Shown: positions 41,665-49,545 of the stretch, one piece after another
Position numbering within the stretch: position 1 is the first letter of the stretch
How the letters are laid out: each line of letters opens with the position of its first letter
NCBI RefSeq assembly: GCF_000024865.1
Contig: NC_013595.1
Coordinates: 6,944,001 to 7,008,000 of the forward strand
DNA length: 64,000 nt
DNA from: Streptosporangium roseum DSM 43021
Lineage (GTDB): Bacteria; Actinomycetota; Actinomycetes; Streptosporangiales; Streptosporangiaceae
Direction of reading: 5' to 3'
Made by a program: the position numbers and the translations under genes
Notes under the pieces: model-generated
The model's database searches: none
What the model was told of the DNA's origin: nothing
The model's input: only the letters and a program-made list of their open reading frames with translations

Positions 41665-43335
41665 TCAGCAGGTGGCGAGGATGATGGAGATGACGTGGCA
41701 GGTCTTGGTGGCGGTGTCGTTGGCGGTGTTGGGGTCGGTGGGGGCGCTGGTGGCGCGGACGCCGGTGACCGTCACGTGGCCGAGGGAGAGCAGGTGGAGA
41801 GGGACGCGAAAGGTCTTGCCGGTGCTGGCTCCGTTGGCGATGGTGCCGTAGGTGCAGGTCACGGTGGTGGCGGCGGCGGTGCAGCCGGCCGGGAGGTTGG
41901 TGGCGGTCGCGCCGGGCGGGAGGGTGGCGGTGAGGGTGGCCGAGGTGACGGCGTCGGGGCCGGTGTTGTGGGCGGTGAGGGTGTAGGACAGGTAGGGGAC
42001 GAGGATGCCGAGGTGCGGCTGGGCGGTCAGGTCGACGTCGATGTCGGCTTCGGGTTCGGGGAGGTAGGTGTACTGGTCGGCGTTGCCGGTGGCGCTGGTG
42101 CCGGCCTGGGTGGTGACCGTGACGTGCACGGTGCCTGGGGTGTGGGCCGGGGCGGTCGCGGTGACGGTGGTGGCGTTGACCACGGTCACGTTGGTGGCCG
42201 GGGTGCCGCCGAACTTCACCGCGCTGGTGCTGTAAAGGTGGCTGCCGGTGATCGTGACGGTGTTGCCGCCGGCGGCGGGTCCGCTGCTGGGGCTGAGGCC
42301 GGTCACGATGGGCCGGGCAGGTGAGACGTCGACGTTGTACGGGGTGTCGCCGACGCCGATGGTGGCGGTGACGGCGTTGGTGGTCAGGTCGATGACCGAG
42401 ACGTCGTCGGTGGCGGTGTTGGTGACGTAGGCGGTGCCGTCGGCGGGGTTGACGCGGATGCCCGCGGGCTGGGTTCCCACCGGGATGGTGGTGGTGACGG
42501 CGCTGGTGGCGGTGTCGATGACCGCGACGGCGTTGGCGCTGGCGGTGGTCACGTAGAGGTGGGCGCCGTCCGGGCTGATCGACACGTCCTGCGGACCGGA
42601 GGCGACGGGGACAGTGCCCGTGATCGTGTTGGTGGCCAGATCGATGACGGAGACGTTGTTGCTGTTGTAGTTGGCCGTGTAGGCGTGTGTCCCGTCGGGG
42701 CTGATCACCACGCCGGCCGGGGTCTGGGCGCTGGGACTGGTGATGGTCGCGGTGACGGTGTTGGTAGCGGTGTCGATGACCGAGACCGTGCTGCCGACGA
42801 AACCGGCGACGATCGCCTTGCCGCCGTCGGGGGTCACCGCGATGTCGAAGGGCTGGCCGGTGACGGTGACGGTCGCGGTGACCGTGTGGGTGGCGGTGTC
42901 GATGACTCTGACTCCCTGGGCTCCTCCGCCGAGGCTGACGCCCACGTAGGCGTGCGCGCCGTCCGGCGCGAACGCCACGGGGTTGGGGAACTGGGAGGCC
43001 GGGATGGTCGCCGACACCGTGTTCGTGGCGGCGTCGATCACCGAGATGTTGTTGGAACCCTGGTTGGTGACGTAGACCTCGGCTCCGTCCGGGGAGACGG
43101 CCACCCCGGACGGGAAAGTGCCGACCGGAACGGTCGCGCTCACCGTGCCGGTCGTGGCGTCGATGACCGAGACCGAGTTGCCTCGCAGGTTCGTGACGTA
43201 GGCCGTGGCGCCAGGTGCCGCGGCGTGCGCGGGAGTGGACAGTGCCGTCAGGCCGGTGGCGGCCAGGGCGAACGCGGCGACCAGAGCGGTGAGACGTTTG
43301 CGCGGTCCGCGGCGGGGACGGGTGGTGGGGGGCAA
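41665..43335 (-). CDS. secreted YVTN beta-propeller protein with IPT/TIG and DUF11-type domains
   Basis: 556 residues. The signal peptide (RKRLTALVAAFALAATGLTAL, cleavage near AHA-A) is followed by a propeller of about seven repeats, each with the pattern 'S/G-N-x-V-S-V-I-D-x-A-T-x-T-V-T-A-T-I' and 'V-A-x-S-P-D-G-x-x-x-Y-V-T-N'. Next is an IPT/TIG immunoglobulin-like domain (VTGLSPSSGPAAGGNTVTIT, residues about 345-425) and a C-terminal DUF11-like module (LSYTLTAHNTGPDAVTSATL). It ends in CHVISIILATC. Surface-exposed or secreted binding protein; no enzyme motif. Strong DNA repetitiveness across the blades. It is one of several extracellular-type proteins in this accessory segment. Confidence 0.9.
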   Translation of the reverse strand: MPPTTRPRRGPRKRLTALVAAFALAATGLTALSTPAHAAAPGATAYVTNLRGNSVSVIDATTGTVSATVPVGTFPSGVAVSPDGAEVYVTNQGSNNISVIDAATNTVSATIPASQFPNPVAFAPDGAHAYVGVSLGGGAQGVRVIDTATHTVTATVTVTGQPFDIAVTPDGGKAIVAGFVGSTVSVIDTATNTVTATITSPSAQTPAGVVISPDGTHAYTANYNSNNVSVIDLATNTITGTVPVASGPQDVSISPDGAHLYVTTASANAVAVIDTATSAVTTTIPVGTQPAGIRVNPADGTAYVTNTATDDVSVIDLTTNAVTATIGVGDTPYNVDVSPARPIVTGLSPSSGPAAGGNTVTITGSHLYSTSAVKFGGTPATNVTVVNATTVTATAPAHTPGTVHVTVTTQAGTSATGNADQYTYLPEPEADIDVDLTAQPHLGILVPYLSYTLTAHNTGPDAVTSATLTATLPPGATATNLPAGCTAAATTVTCTYGTIANGASTGKTFRVPLHLLSLGHVTVTGVRATSAPTDPNTANDTATKTCHVISIILATC

Positions 43336-43459
43336 GGGGAGAGCTCCTCTCGGCTTGCGTACCGCCTCCGGTGGGCTTCGATCGGGCCCATGACAACCGT
43401 GGGCGGTGCGGTCGATCCTGAACGTGCGAGGCCGCCGGCGCGATGCAGGCGAGGGCCGG

Positions 43460-43948
43460 TTACTCGGGCAGCACGTTCTGCGCGAAGGCGCCTTGGAGGT
43501 TGCCGCGCGGCTCGAAGACGAACACGACGTAGGTCTCGAAGAACTCGCCGCCCTGCCCGGCGGCGCGGGCGATGCCGACCTTGGTGCTGGCCTTCCACAC
43601 CAGCTGGGTGAAGTGGCCGGCCTCCGGAGAGAACTTGGCCGCGGCGAAGTCGTAGGCGGCGATCTCCTCGTACCAGCTGTTGACCGCTACCGATCCGGGC
43701 AGCGCCTCCGAACCACCGCCCCAGAAGATGTTCTCGCCGGTCTGCGCGCGCAGGCCGTCGTGCCCGGCCTCCAGCCCTTCCTGCTCGGACCGGGATGTCG
43801 CCCGCTCCTGGGCGTAGGCGCTGAGCGCGGCATCCAGGACCAGCGGCGGCGCGTGGTGCCTGGCCCGCAGGGCGTTGGCTTCGGCGAGCGCCTCGGCCTG
43901 GAATTCGGGAGTGGTGGCGTCGGGCAGAGCGGGACGCGTTCCGGCCAT
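43460..43948 (-). CDS. CAP (SCP/PR-1) domain protein without signal peptide
   Basis: 162 residues consisting of one CAP domain: FQAEALAEANALRARHHAPP at the start, ALSAYAQERATSRSEQEGLE, the NIFWGGGSEALPG loop, VNSWYEEIAAYDF, and the CAP signature GHFTQLVWKASTKVG with the His/Glu cavity residues. Most bacterial CAP proteins are secreted; this one begins MAGTRPALPDATTPEF with no signal peptide, so it is cytoplasmic, uses another export route, or lost its 5' end. ATG 43948. The role of bacterial CAP proteins is not settled. Confidence 0.85.
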   Translation of the reverse strand: MAGTRPALPDATTPEFQAEALAEANALRARHHAPPLVLDAALSAYAQERATSRSEQEGLEAGHDGLRAQTGENIFWGGGSEALPGSVAVNSWYEEIAAYDFAAAKFSPEAGHFTQLVWKASTKVGIARAAGQGGEFFETYVVFVFEPRGNLQGAFAQNVLPE

Positions 43949-44074
43949 GAGAGATCCTTGTCCGACCTGGAGGGGTCCCTGCCGGATGCTGTTCGCCGCA
44001 TCCCCGTACCCGGCGGGAGGCGGCTGGGTGCCGCTTACCGCTCATCTTCCGTTATTTGCCGACATGCACCAGAC

Positions 44075-44374
44075 CTACACGCTGTCCGGAAGCGGACACT
44101 CGGCGTAGTGGCCAGGGTGCGCCGCGGAGCAGGCACCATCGCCGAACACCAGGTGTCGGTAGGGCCGCCGCCACTGGCCGCCACTGGCGAGCCGGAAGTG
44201 CCCAGTTGCCGGATAGCGGCCCAGCGCCGATCCGGGCGCCGCGACGATGGTCCGCACCACCTGGCCGATCGCTTCACGCCGGTCGCGCCGGCGTACCGCG
44301 AGGGCGAACATGGCCAGGTGGTTGGGGGTGTGCGGCCAGGGCCAGGGCTGGGAAACGATGTGCGCCGGCACCAC
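44075..44374 (-). pseudogene. DUF3703-like protein fragment
   Basis: 99 residues: AHIVSQPWPWPHTPNHLAMF then ALAVRRRDRREAIGQVVRTI and GSALGRYPATGHF. The segments 'R-A-H-x-x-S-Q-x-W...H-x-x-H-x-x-M' and 'GQxVR....GSxLGRYP' match DUF3703 proteins as I remember them. The family's N-terminal helix (REL..GD...) is visible only after a frame change near 44390, where a G-run lies (GATGCGGGGGTGAC), so the gene seems frameshifted. Its C-terminus (CSAAHPGHYAECPLPDSV) is unusual. Confidence 0.45.
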
Positions 44375-44477
44375 GGCCTTGGGAGCGGGGGCGATGAAGT
44401 CACCCCCGCATCCCCGAGCAACTCACGCCGGCCGGCGATCTTTTGCGATCACCTCCAGGAAGGGTGAGCGGATGGCG

Positions 44478-45062
44478 TTAGGCCGACTCCCGGACGGGGG
44501 GCTGGCGGGCTCTGTAGTCCTGGGCACGGGCGGTGAGTTCTCGGAAGAACACCGGTGGTGGTGTGACCTGACCCTCGCGCCCGATCGGGGAGGGTGCCAG
44601 CGGTATGAGCAGGTCGGTGTTGGATGAGTGCAACCACAGCGCCATCTGGTAGAGCTCGGGGATCCGCAGGAGTCGGAGGTCGAACCCGGCCAGTTGAAGC
44701 TGCGGCAGGGCTCGTGCGGCTTTGACCGCGGTCGCGGTGGCTCCAACGGATGAGCCTCTGTAGAACGTTGGCGGGAAGGTGCGTTCCGGCGTTTCGGAGA
44801 CTTCGGCGCCGGCGAGCACCTTGCCGCCGGACTCCAACAGGAATCGCCAGCCCACCGGCTGCGCCTTTCCCAGGCCGCCGCCGGCCTCGATGTCTCGCAC
44901 GAGCAGTGCGAACACCCGGTGTGGGGTGGACACCTCCACGTCATCCGGGGCGATCTCGCCAAGCAGTTTCGGGCCGTCCCCGCTGGCTCTGGCGATTCGG
45001 CCGAGATGGGAGCGCGTTTCGTCGCGAATCCGTCCCGGCGGTTCAGGCATGTTCAACGGCAT
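44478..45062 (-). CDS. unknown protein encoded with C39-like protease
   Basis: 194 residues, no family recognised. N-terminus MPLNMPEPPGRIRDETRSHL, a middle VEVSTPHRVFALLVRDIEAG followed by PVGWRFLLESGGKVLAGAEV (beta-rich), and a C-terminal part with LPQLQLAGFDLRLLRIPELY plus ARAQDYRARQPP. No signal peptide or membrane segment. ATG 45062 is chosen for the GGGAG 9 bp upstream. It lies 17 bp after the papain-like protease gene on the same strand, so the two are almost certainly cotranscribed; chaperone, inhibitor or substrate roles are all open. Confidence 0.68.
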   Translation of the reverse strand: MPLNMPEPPGRIRDETRSHLGRIARASGDGPKLLGEIAPDDVEVSTPHRVFALLVRDIEAGGGLGKAQPVGWRFLLESGGKVLAGAEVSETPERTFPPTFYRGSSVGATATAVKAARALPQLQLAGFDLRLLRIPELYQMALWLHSSNTDLLIPLAPSPIGREGQVTPPPVFFRELTARAQDYRARQPPVRESA

Positions 45063-45079
45063 TGCAAAGCTCCCTGAGG

Positions 45080-45760
45080 CTAGTTGCGCCGAGTCTTGAA
45101 GGTCCTGTTCCAGGTGCCGTTCTGGCCGCCCGGGTAACCGCCGAAGAGCGTCTCCCATGCGACCCACATGATGGGAGCGTCCTCCATGCCCTCATATACC
45201 CCGCCCGTGTCCTCCCACGGGTCATGCACCCATACGTGCACCAGTTCACCGGTCTCCGGGCGGTAGCTGTACCCCCAGATGTTGACGACGTGGCCGGACA
45301 GGCCGCCACCCCAGCCGATGTTCATGATGATCGGGCGTCCGGCGTCTATCTCCGCCTTGACCTCGTTCTTCGTCAGCTCAGTGAGCCTTCTGACCCCCAC
45401 CCATCTGCCGTCCATCCACGTCTGGTCGACGCGATGCCTGTCGCCTTCGGCGACCGGGACCTGAATCCCGGCTTGCTGCAGCGGCCCAGCATCCGGCCAC
45501 CAACCCTGGTTGCAGTCCCCGCGTAACTCGTCACCCGGGCAGCAGCGGAACGGTCGCTGGTCAGCGAGCCGGGAGTCGTCCCTGTTGAGGACTGCGGCGG
45601 CGAATCCGCACTGGGTCCAAACCTGCGCGTTGGCGTAGAAGTTCGCGACGCTGATCGTCGTCGCGTTCCAACACCAGAATGTTTGTTCCTGGTATTGAAT
45701 GCTGCGCCAGTATGTCGAGCCGAGGCTCTTGATCATGACGCTCTCGTCTGGTTGTGACAC
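45080..45760 (-). CDS. papain-like (C39-type fold) cysteine protease candidate
   Basis: 226 residues from GTG 45760 (ATG 45736 is a weaker option). The N-terminal Q24-E-Q-T-F-W-C30-W-N-A motif is the oxyanion Gln plus nucleophilic Cys of papain-like peptidases; H157 lies in GLSGHVVNIWGY and D180 in VWVHDPWE, completing a C-H-N/D set in the order of Peptidase_C39_2 proteins. Additional cysteines (51, 73, 74, 83) are in the insert. No signal peptide is seen. It is the first gene of a pair with the unknown protein at 44478. Could be a toxin-like effector, a leader peptidase or a transglutaminase-fold enzyme. Confidence 0.75.
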   Translation of the reverse strand: MSQPDESVMIKSLGSTYWRSIQYQEQTFWCWNATTISVANFYANAQVWTQCGFAAAVLNRDDSRLADQRPFRCCPGDELRGDCNQGWWPDAGPLQQAGIQVPVAEGDRHRVDQTWMDGRWVGVRRLTELTKNEVKAEIDAGRPIIMNIGWGGGLSGHVVNIWGYSYRPETGELVHVWVHDPWEDTGGVYEGMEDAPIMWVAWETLFGGYPGGQNGTWNRTFKTRRN

Positions 45761-46420
45761 GCGACGTCATCCCTTCGCTACGCCGGTTACGTCGTCGCCG
45801 TCTTCGTGTTGATGATTCAACGGCATCCTTTGGCCAGAGCTTTTATCGGACAGCCGAGAATGTAAATGGGCAGATTTGCCGGAGTGGAGCCGAGAAACTC
45901 GAACCTCTGAGACCAACTGGGGATACCGGCAAGGCGGCTGTCACCAGCCGTCATTTGGGTGCTGACGTGCGCAGTCAGTGAGTACGGTGACGGGGTGCCA
46001 GAACCTCGGTGACCTTGGCGATGGCGTGCGTTCGTGGTGCGTTCCATACGGAACGTGTCCAGATCCGGCCAACCTCGCATCCGTCGAGGCCGGGGCCCTT
46101 GCCAGGGGGCGGGTGCGGCCGGATGATCAGACGGGCGAGAGGGGCGTTGAGCAAGGTGAGGTCTCCCCTCCCCGGTCGGCTCCCCGCTCCCGAAGATGTC
46201 CCCAGCCGCCGGGTAGGTCTTGATGTGTTCCCCCCGTTGTCCGAGGAGGCAGCGACGGCGCGCTCTCACCGCCATGGCGACGAATCACATCGCCACCACG
46301 CCCCCCACACCCAGACCCACGCCCTGGTGGCCAAGCGGCTGAGGAGGGGCGCGCATCGGGCGGCGTGGTGCGATGTGACCGCCCGTCGTGAACATGTTCG
46401 CGGCAGGCGGCCTGGCCGGC
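45761..46420. other. intergenic stretch without supported gene
   Basis: Both strands have short open frames, but none has codon periodicity, a ribosome-binding site or a recognisable motif. 45800-45880 is AT-rich and may hold the promoter of the protease pair. The remainder looks like decayed coding sequence. Confidence 0.5.
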
Positions 46421-46735
46421 TCAGGAGGGGTCGGCGGGCAGAGCGGAGTACGGGTGGACCGGAATCCGCATCGGAGGCTCGGCCAGGAGGCCGATGATCT
46501 CGTCTCGGAGTTCGTCAGCCAGAGGGCCGTTCTCGTAGGCGTCTTTGACCTCCTCGGACCTGAACACCTCGAAGTTCCAGAGCACGTCCGGGTCTTCGTC
46601 TTCGCGAGCCATGATGAACCGGTCGGAGGACCCCGACTTCTTCATGCCGGCGGTGGCCAATTCGAACAGCTGGTCGCCCAGTCCGGGCTTGGCACGCATC
46701 TTGATGATGTACGCGGGCTGGTCCTGGAGTGCCAT
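46421..46735 (-). CDS. antibiotic-biosynthesis-monooxygenase (ABM) fold protein
   Basis: 104 residues with the dimeric ferredoxin-like ABM fold: YIIKMRAKPGLGDQLFELAT, FIMAREDEDPDVLWNFEVFR, SEEVKDAYENGPLADELRDE. Such proteins are cofactor-free oxygenases, haem-degrading enzymes or small sensors. ATG at 46735 has GGAGATGG upstream. It is divergent from the TetR gene at 46859; the 123-bp gap holds a perfect operator (46804-46839), so the TetR protein very likely controls it. A quinone or aromatic electrophile response is plausible (inference). Confidence 0.87.
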   Translation of the reverse strand: MALQDQPAYIIKMRAKPGLGDQLFELATAGMKKSGSSDRFIMAREDEDPDVLWNFEVFRSEEVKDAYENGPLADELRDEIIGLLAEPPMRIPVHPYSALPADPS

Positions 46736-46803
46736 GCCATCTCCGATCTCTTCCGTGTACGCCGTTCGGTGGGTACCTGGCCCGGCCTTCGGCGCATCTC
46801 GCT

Positions 46804-46839
46804 TGGAACGTTGTTCCAATAGCATGGAACAACGTTCCA
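46804..46839. promoter_or_regulatory. TetR operator, 15-bp perfect inverted repeat
   Basis: TGGAACGTTGTTCCA (46804-46818) and its exact complement TGGAACAACGTTCCA (46825-46839), 6 bp apart. Each half is itself dyadic (TGGAAC..GTTCCA), suggesting two dimers side by side. It is centred between the ABM and TetR starts. Confidence 0.88.
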
Positions 46840-46858
46840 TCCGTGTCAAAATGGACGT

Positions 46859-47533
46859 ATGACGACAAAAAAGCCGCGGACAGCGCGGCGCGGGGACGCG
46901 CTGTCGAAGGAACGCATCGTCCGTGCCGCGGTCGAGACCCTCGATGAGGGCGGGGAGGACGCGCTGACCTTCCGGGTGCTGGCGAATCGTCTGTCGACCG
47001 GGCCTGGAGCGATCTACCACCACGTCGCCGGCAAGGACGAGCTCCTGCGCGCCGCCACCGACGAGGTCATCGCTCACGTGACGACCGGAGCGGTCACCGG
47101 TGACGAGCCAGGTGAGGCGATCCGCGCCATCATGCTCGGCGTGTTCGATGCGATCCACGCCCGCCCGTGGGTCGGTGCGCAGCTGTCTCGCGAACCGTGG
47201 CAGACGGCGATGCTGCAGATCTTCGAGAGCGCGGGCGGTCAGCTCGCAGCCCTCGGCGTTCCCGAACACGCGCAGTTCGACGCCGCCTCCGCGCTCGTGA
47301 ACTACGTTCTCGGCATCGCAGGACAGTCCGCTGCAGGCGCCCGCGCCCTGCCACGAGAGACGGACCAGTCCGCGTTCCTTGAAACCATCGCCGCTCAGTG
47401 GACGACACAGCACGACGCCGCGAAGTATCCGTTCGTGCATCAGGTCGTGGCACAGCTGGCCGAGCACGACGACCGCAAGCAATTCCTCGCAGGCATCGAC
47501 CTTATCCTCGCCGGGATCTCGACCATCCGTTAG
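46859..47533 (+). CDS. TetR-family regulator with TetR_C_1-type domain
   Basis: 224 residues. HTH: LSKERIVRAAVETLDEGGED, ALTFRVLANRLSTGPGAIYH then HVAGKDELLRAATDEVI. The C-terminal domain includes IMLGVFDAIHARPWVGAQLS and FDAASALVNYVLGIAGQSAA, as in TetR_C_1-type (TetR/ActR-like) repressors. It starts with ATG 46859; the operator at 46804-46839 overlaps its promoter. Divergent from the ABM gene, which is the likely target. Confidence 0.92.
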   Translation: MTTKKPRTARRGDALSKERIVRAAVETLDEGGEDALTFRVLANRLSTGPGAIYHHVAGKDELLRAATDEVIAHVTTGAVTGDEPGEAIRAIMLGVFDAIHARPWVGAQLSREPWQTAMLQIFESAGGQLAALGVPEHAQFDAASALVNYVLGIAGQSAAGARALPRETDQSAFLETIAAQWTTQHDAAKYPFVHQVVAQLAEHDDRKQFLAGIDLILAGISTIR

Positions 47534-47830
47534 CGGCCGTACACGGCGACTTCAGCTCGGCGCGGCGTAGAGCTTGGCCATGGCGCCGAAGCCGGTGAGG
47601 TGCCCTCCGCTCCCGGCGGGAACCGACCCTCCTGTCAGCTCCTCCGACTCCCACTCCCGACGCACCCCAACCCGCCCTCCACCCGACCGTCTCCGACACG
47701 AACACGATCAAGCAGAAACCCCATCCAACCAGGGGCGACGGTAAGAAATGCACCACACGGCCCAAACGGGGAGCATCGCCGCAGGTCACGACAGGTAACT
47801 GCGATACCGCCGAGAGCGGGTTCCCAATCG

Positions 47831-48142
47831 GGCTGGTTCGTCGAGTCGGGACCCGTCGAAGAGGTGCTGAAGGCGCCCAAGCACCCCCACACGCAGGCGC
47901 TGCTGTCGGTGCTGCCCGAGTCGCCCGAGCGGGTGGTGCTGACCGGCGAGCCGCCCGACCCGACGCGCATCCCCGGCGGCTGCCGCTTCCACGCCCGCTG
48001 CCAGGTACCGGCGTCGGGCAAGGCGGCATCGGAGGGGGCGGACGGCAGGTGCAGCTCGGAGCTGCTCCAGGTGCCGCCTGCCGTACCGGAGGCACAGGCC
48101 GCCTGCTATTTCGCGAAAAGATCGGTCCCGACCTCGGCCTGA
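47831..48142 (+). pseudogene. oligopeptide ABC transporter ATPase, C-terminal fragment
   Basis: The frame reads GWFVESGPVEEVLKAPKHPH then TQALLSVLPESPERVVLTGE, PPDPTRIPGGCRFHARCQV and a Cys-containing tail ending ACYFAKRS. This is the end of the ATPase domain plus the oligo_HPY (iron-sulphur-like CxxH/C) tail of DppD/OppD/DppF proteins. Walker A/B are absent; upstream of about 47831 the sequence has no ABC similarity. A remnant of a peptide transporter locus cut by rearrangement. Confidence 0.8.
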
Positions 48143-48213
48143 TCGCGTCAACACAAGGGATGACGTCCGGCTGGTTCCACGGCAGGAGGAAACGGGCCTG
48201 AGCCGGAACAATC

Positions 48214-49056
48214 ATGAAACACATGTCGAGAACCGGCCTCTTGACGGGGGCGGGCCTGGCGGTGTTCGTCCTGGCCTACACGTCACTGATCCTCACCGGC
48301 AACACCGTGATCCGCCTGTCGGCCGATCCCGGCGCCACCGGCGTCTCCCTGTGGGCGGCGCTGCTGCCGCAGCTGGCCGCGGTGCTCCTCGCCATGCTCG
48401 TCGCGCCGCGCGCGGCCTTACCCCAGCCGCTGTCCGGCCTGCCGCGGCCGAGGCTGGTCAAGGAGACCTGGCTGCTGCTCGCGGCGGCGGTCGCCTTCCC
48501 CATCGCGGTGGCGCTCGTCGGCCGGGGGCTGCTCTACCCCGTCGTCAAGATCACGATCCTGGTGGTCGTACCGCTGGTCGGGTTCAGGCTGATCAGAGGG
48601 GACGGCCCCGCCGCCAGATCCATCCCCAGGCCGGTGACGTGGCCGGCCCCGCTGCCCGCCGTCGTCGCGTGGTTCCTGCTGGCGGAGGTCAGCCCGCTGT
48701 CGCCGCCTCTCACCCAGCAACTGCCCGATCCCGTCACGCTCGCCATCGGCTCGCTGATCACCCTGCTGACGGCGAGCGTGCTGGAGGAGTTCTTCTACCG
48801 GGCTTGGCTGCAGACAAGACTGGAGGCCTTGTACGGCAGATGGCCCGCGATCCTCGCCTCCGCGCTGCTGTTCTCCGCGATGCACGTCAGCCACATCGAC
48901 CCCGAGGCCATCGGCGTCGGCATCGCCTCCGTCGTGGCGGCGCAGGGGATGTTCGGCCTGATGCAGGGCTACCTGTGGGGGCGCTACCGCAACATCTGGG
49001 TGATCATCCTCATCCACACCATCGTCAACCTGGTCTACGTGGACATGTTGATCTGA
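48214..49056 (+). CDS. CPBP-family intramembrane metalloprotease
   Basis: 280 residues, eight or so membrane helices. The CPBP (CAAX protease/bacteriocin-processing) motifs are present: EEFFYRAWLQTR (motif 1, EExxxR) at about 190-201, FSAMHVSHIDPEA (motif 2, His) at about 220 and the last His motif WVIILIHTIVNLVY (His-x-x-x-N) near 268. An N-terminal pair of helices is followed by a Pro-rich loop, as in actinobacterial members. ATG at 48214 or 48223; a GGAGGAAA lies too far upstream (27 bp), so initiation is uncertain. Substrate unknown; candidates are bacteriocin leaders or membrane proteins. Confidence 0.9.
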   Translation: MKHMSRTGLLTGAGLAVFVLAYTSLILTGNTVIRLSADPGATGVSLWAALLPQLAAVLLAMLVAPRAALPQPLSGLPRPRLVKETWLLLAAAVAFPIAVALVGRGLLYPVVKITILVVVPLVGFRLIRGDGPAARSIPRPVTWPAPLPAVVAWFLLAEVSPLSPPLTQQLPDPVTLAIGSLITLLTASVLEEFFYRAWLQTRLEALYGRWPAILASALLFSAMHVSHIDPEAIGVGIASVVAAQGMFGLMQGYLWGRYRNIWVIILIHTIVNLVYVDMLI

Positions 49057-49070
49057 CGCTTGAGCATGAT

Positions 49071-49135
49071 GGGAGCAGCGTCGACTTGCCTGCTCCATTG
49101 ATGCCGACGAGGCCGATGACGTCGCCTGGGGCGCC
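49071..49135 (-). pseudogene. ABC transporter ATPase fossil (Walker A only)
   Basis: Minus strand reads GDVIGLVGINGAGKSTLL, a perfect Walker A, then loses the frame (PSCSSVRST). About 20 residues on either side match an ABC ATPase N-terminus. No further ABC sequence follows. It is a second transporter remnant in the same accessory region, opposite in strand to the one at 47831. Confidence 0.65.
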
Positions 49136-49272
49136 CCTAGAAGGGGTGCTCCCTGTTTAGGGGGTCGAGAAGCAATGGAGCGGTCAATGGCATTAGCGAT
49201 GCGTCGGGTGCGGCTTACCGCCACTCGCCGTTCCGATCCGGGAAGTGGCCGCAATTTCATCGGACGCCCCCT

Positions 49273-49471
49273 GGGGGCCCGGTAGCAATGAAGAAATTTC
49301 CAACGGATATGCCGCTGACCTGAGTCGACGTGAAGACCCGGGCAAGGTCGGCGGCATCTTCGGCTCGGCTCACCGCATCTACCAACCGGCGCACCAGTCC
49401 TGCGACGCCCTCATATCAGAGCAGGTCAGGGGCATATCCGTTGGATTTTCCGCGATTACTACCGGACCCCC
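49273..49471. mobile_element. MITE-like element with Tn3-type terminal repeats (199 bp)
   Basis: The left end GGGGGCCCGGTAGCAATGAA continues through GAAATTTCCAACGGATATGC to CTGACCTG; the right end (49422-49471) is its inverse, CAGGTCAGGGGCATATCCG ... TACCGGACCCCC. The arms are about 50 bp with roughly 80 percent identity by eye. About 100 bp of interior carry no gene. Same terminal family as at 31400 and 51857. No target duplication is evident. Confidence 0.75.
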
Positions 49472-49545
49472 GGAGGGGCTCTGTGGCGAGGTGAGGGCAT
49501 CGCTGCATCATCACCGCTTCTGGCCCGTTTCGAGGCTGAGGTGGG

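Noticed and set aside
45817..46275. 152-codon minus-strand frame in the gene-poor stretch
   Set aside because: No ribosome-binding site, no codon periodicity and an Arg/Pro-rich translation typical of shadow frames.
46421..47482. 353-codon minus-strand frame upstream of the ABM protein
   Set aside because: Beyond 46735 it is antisense of the TetR gene and runs through the perfect operator; the ABM fold starts at ATG 46735.
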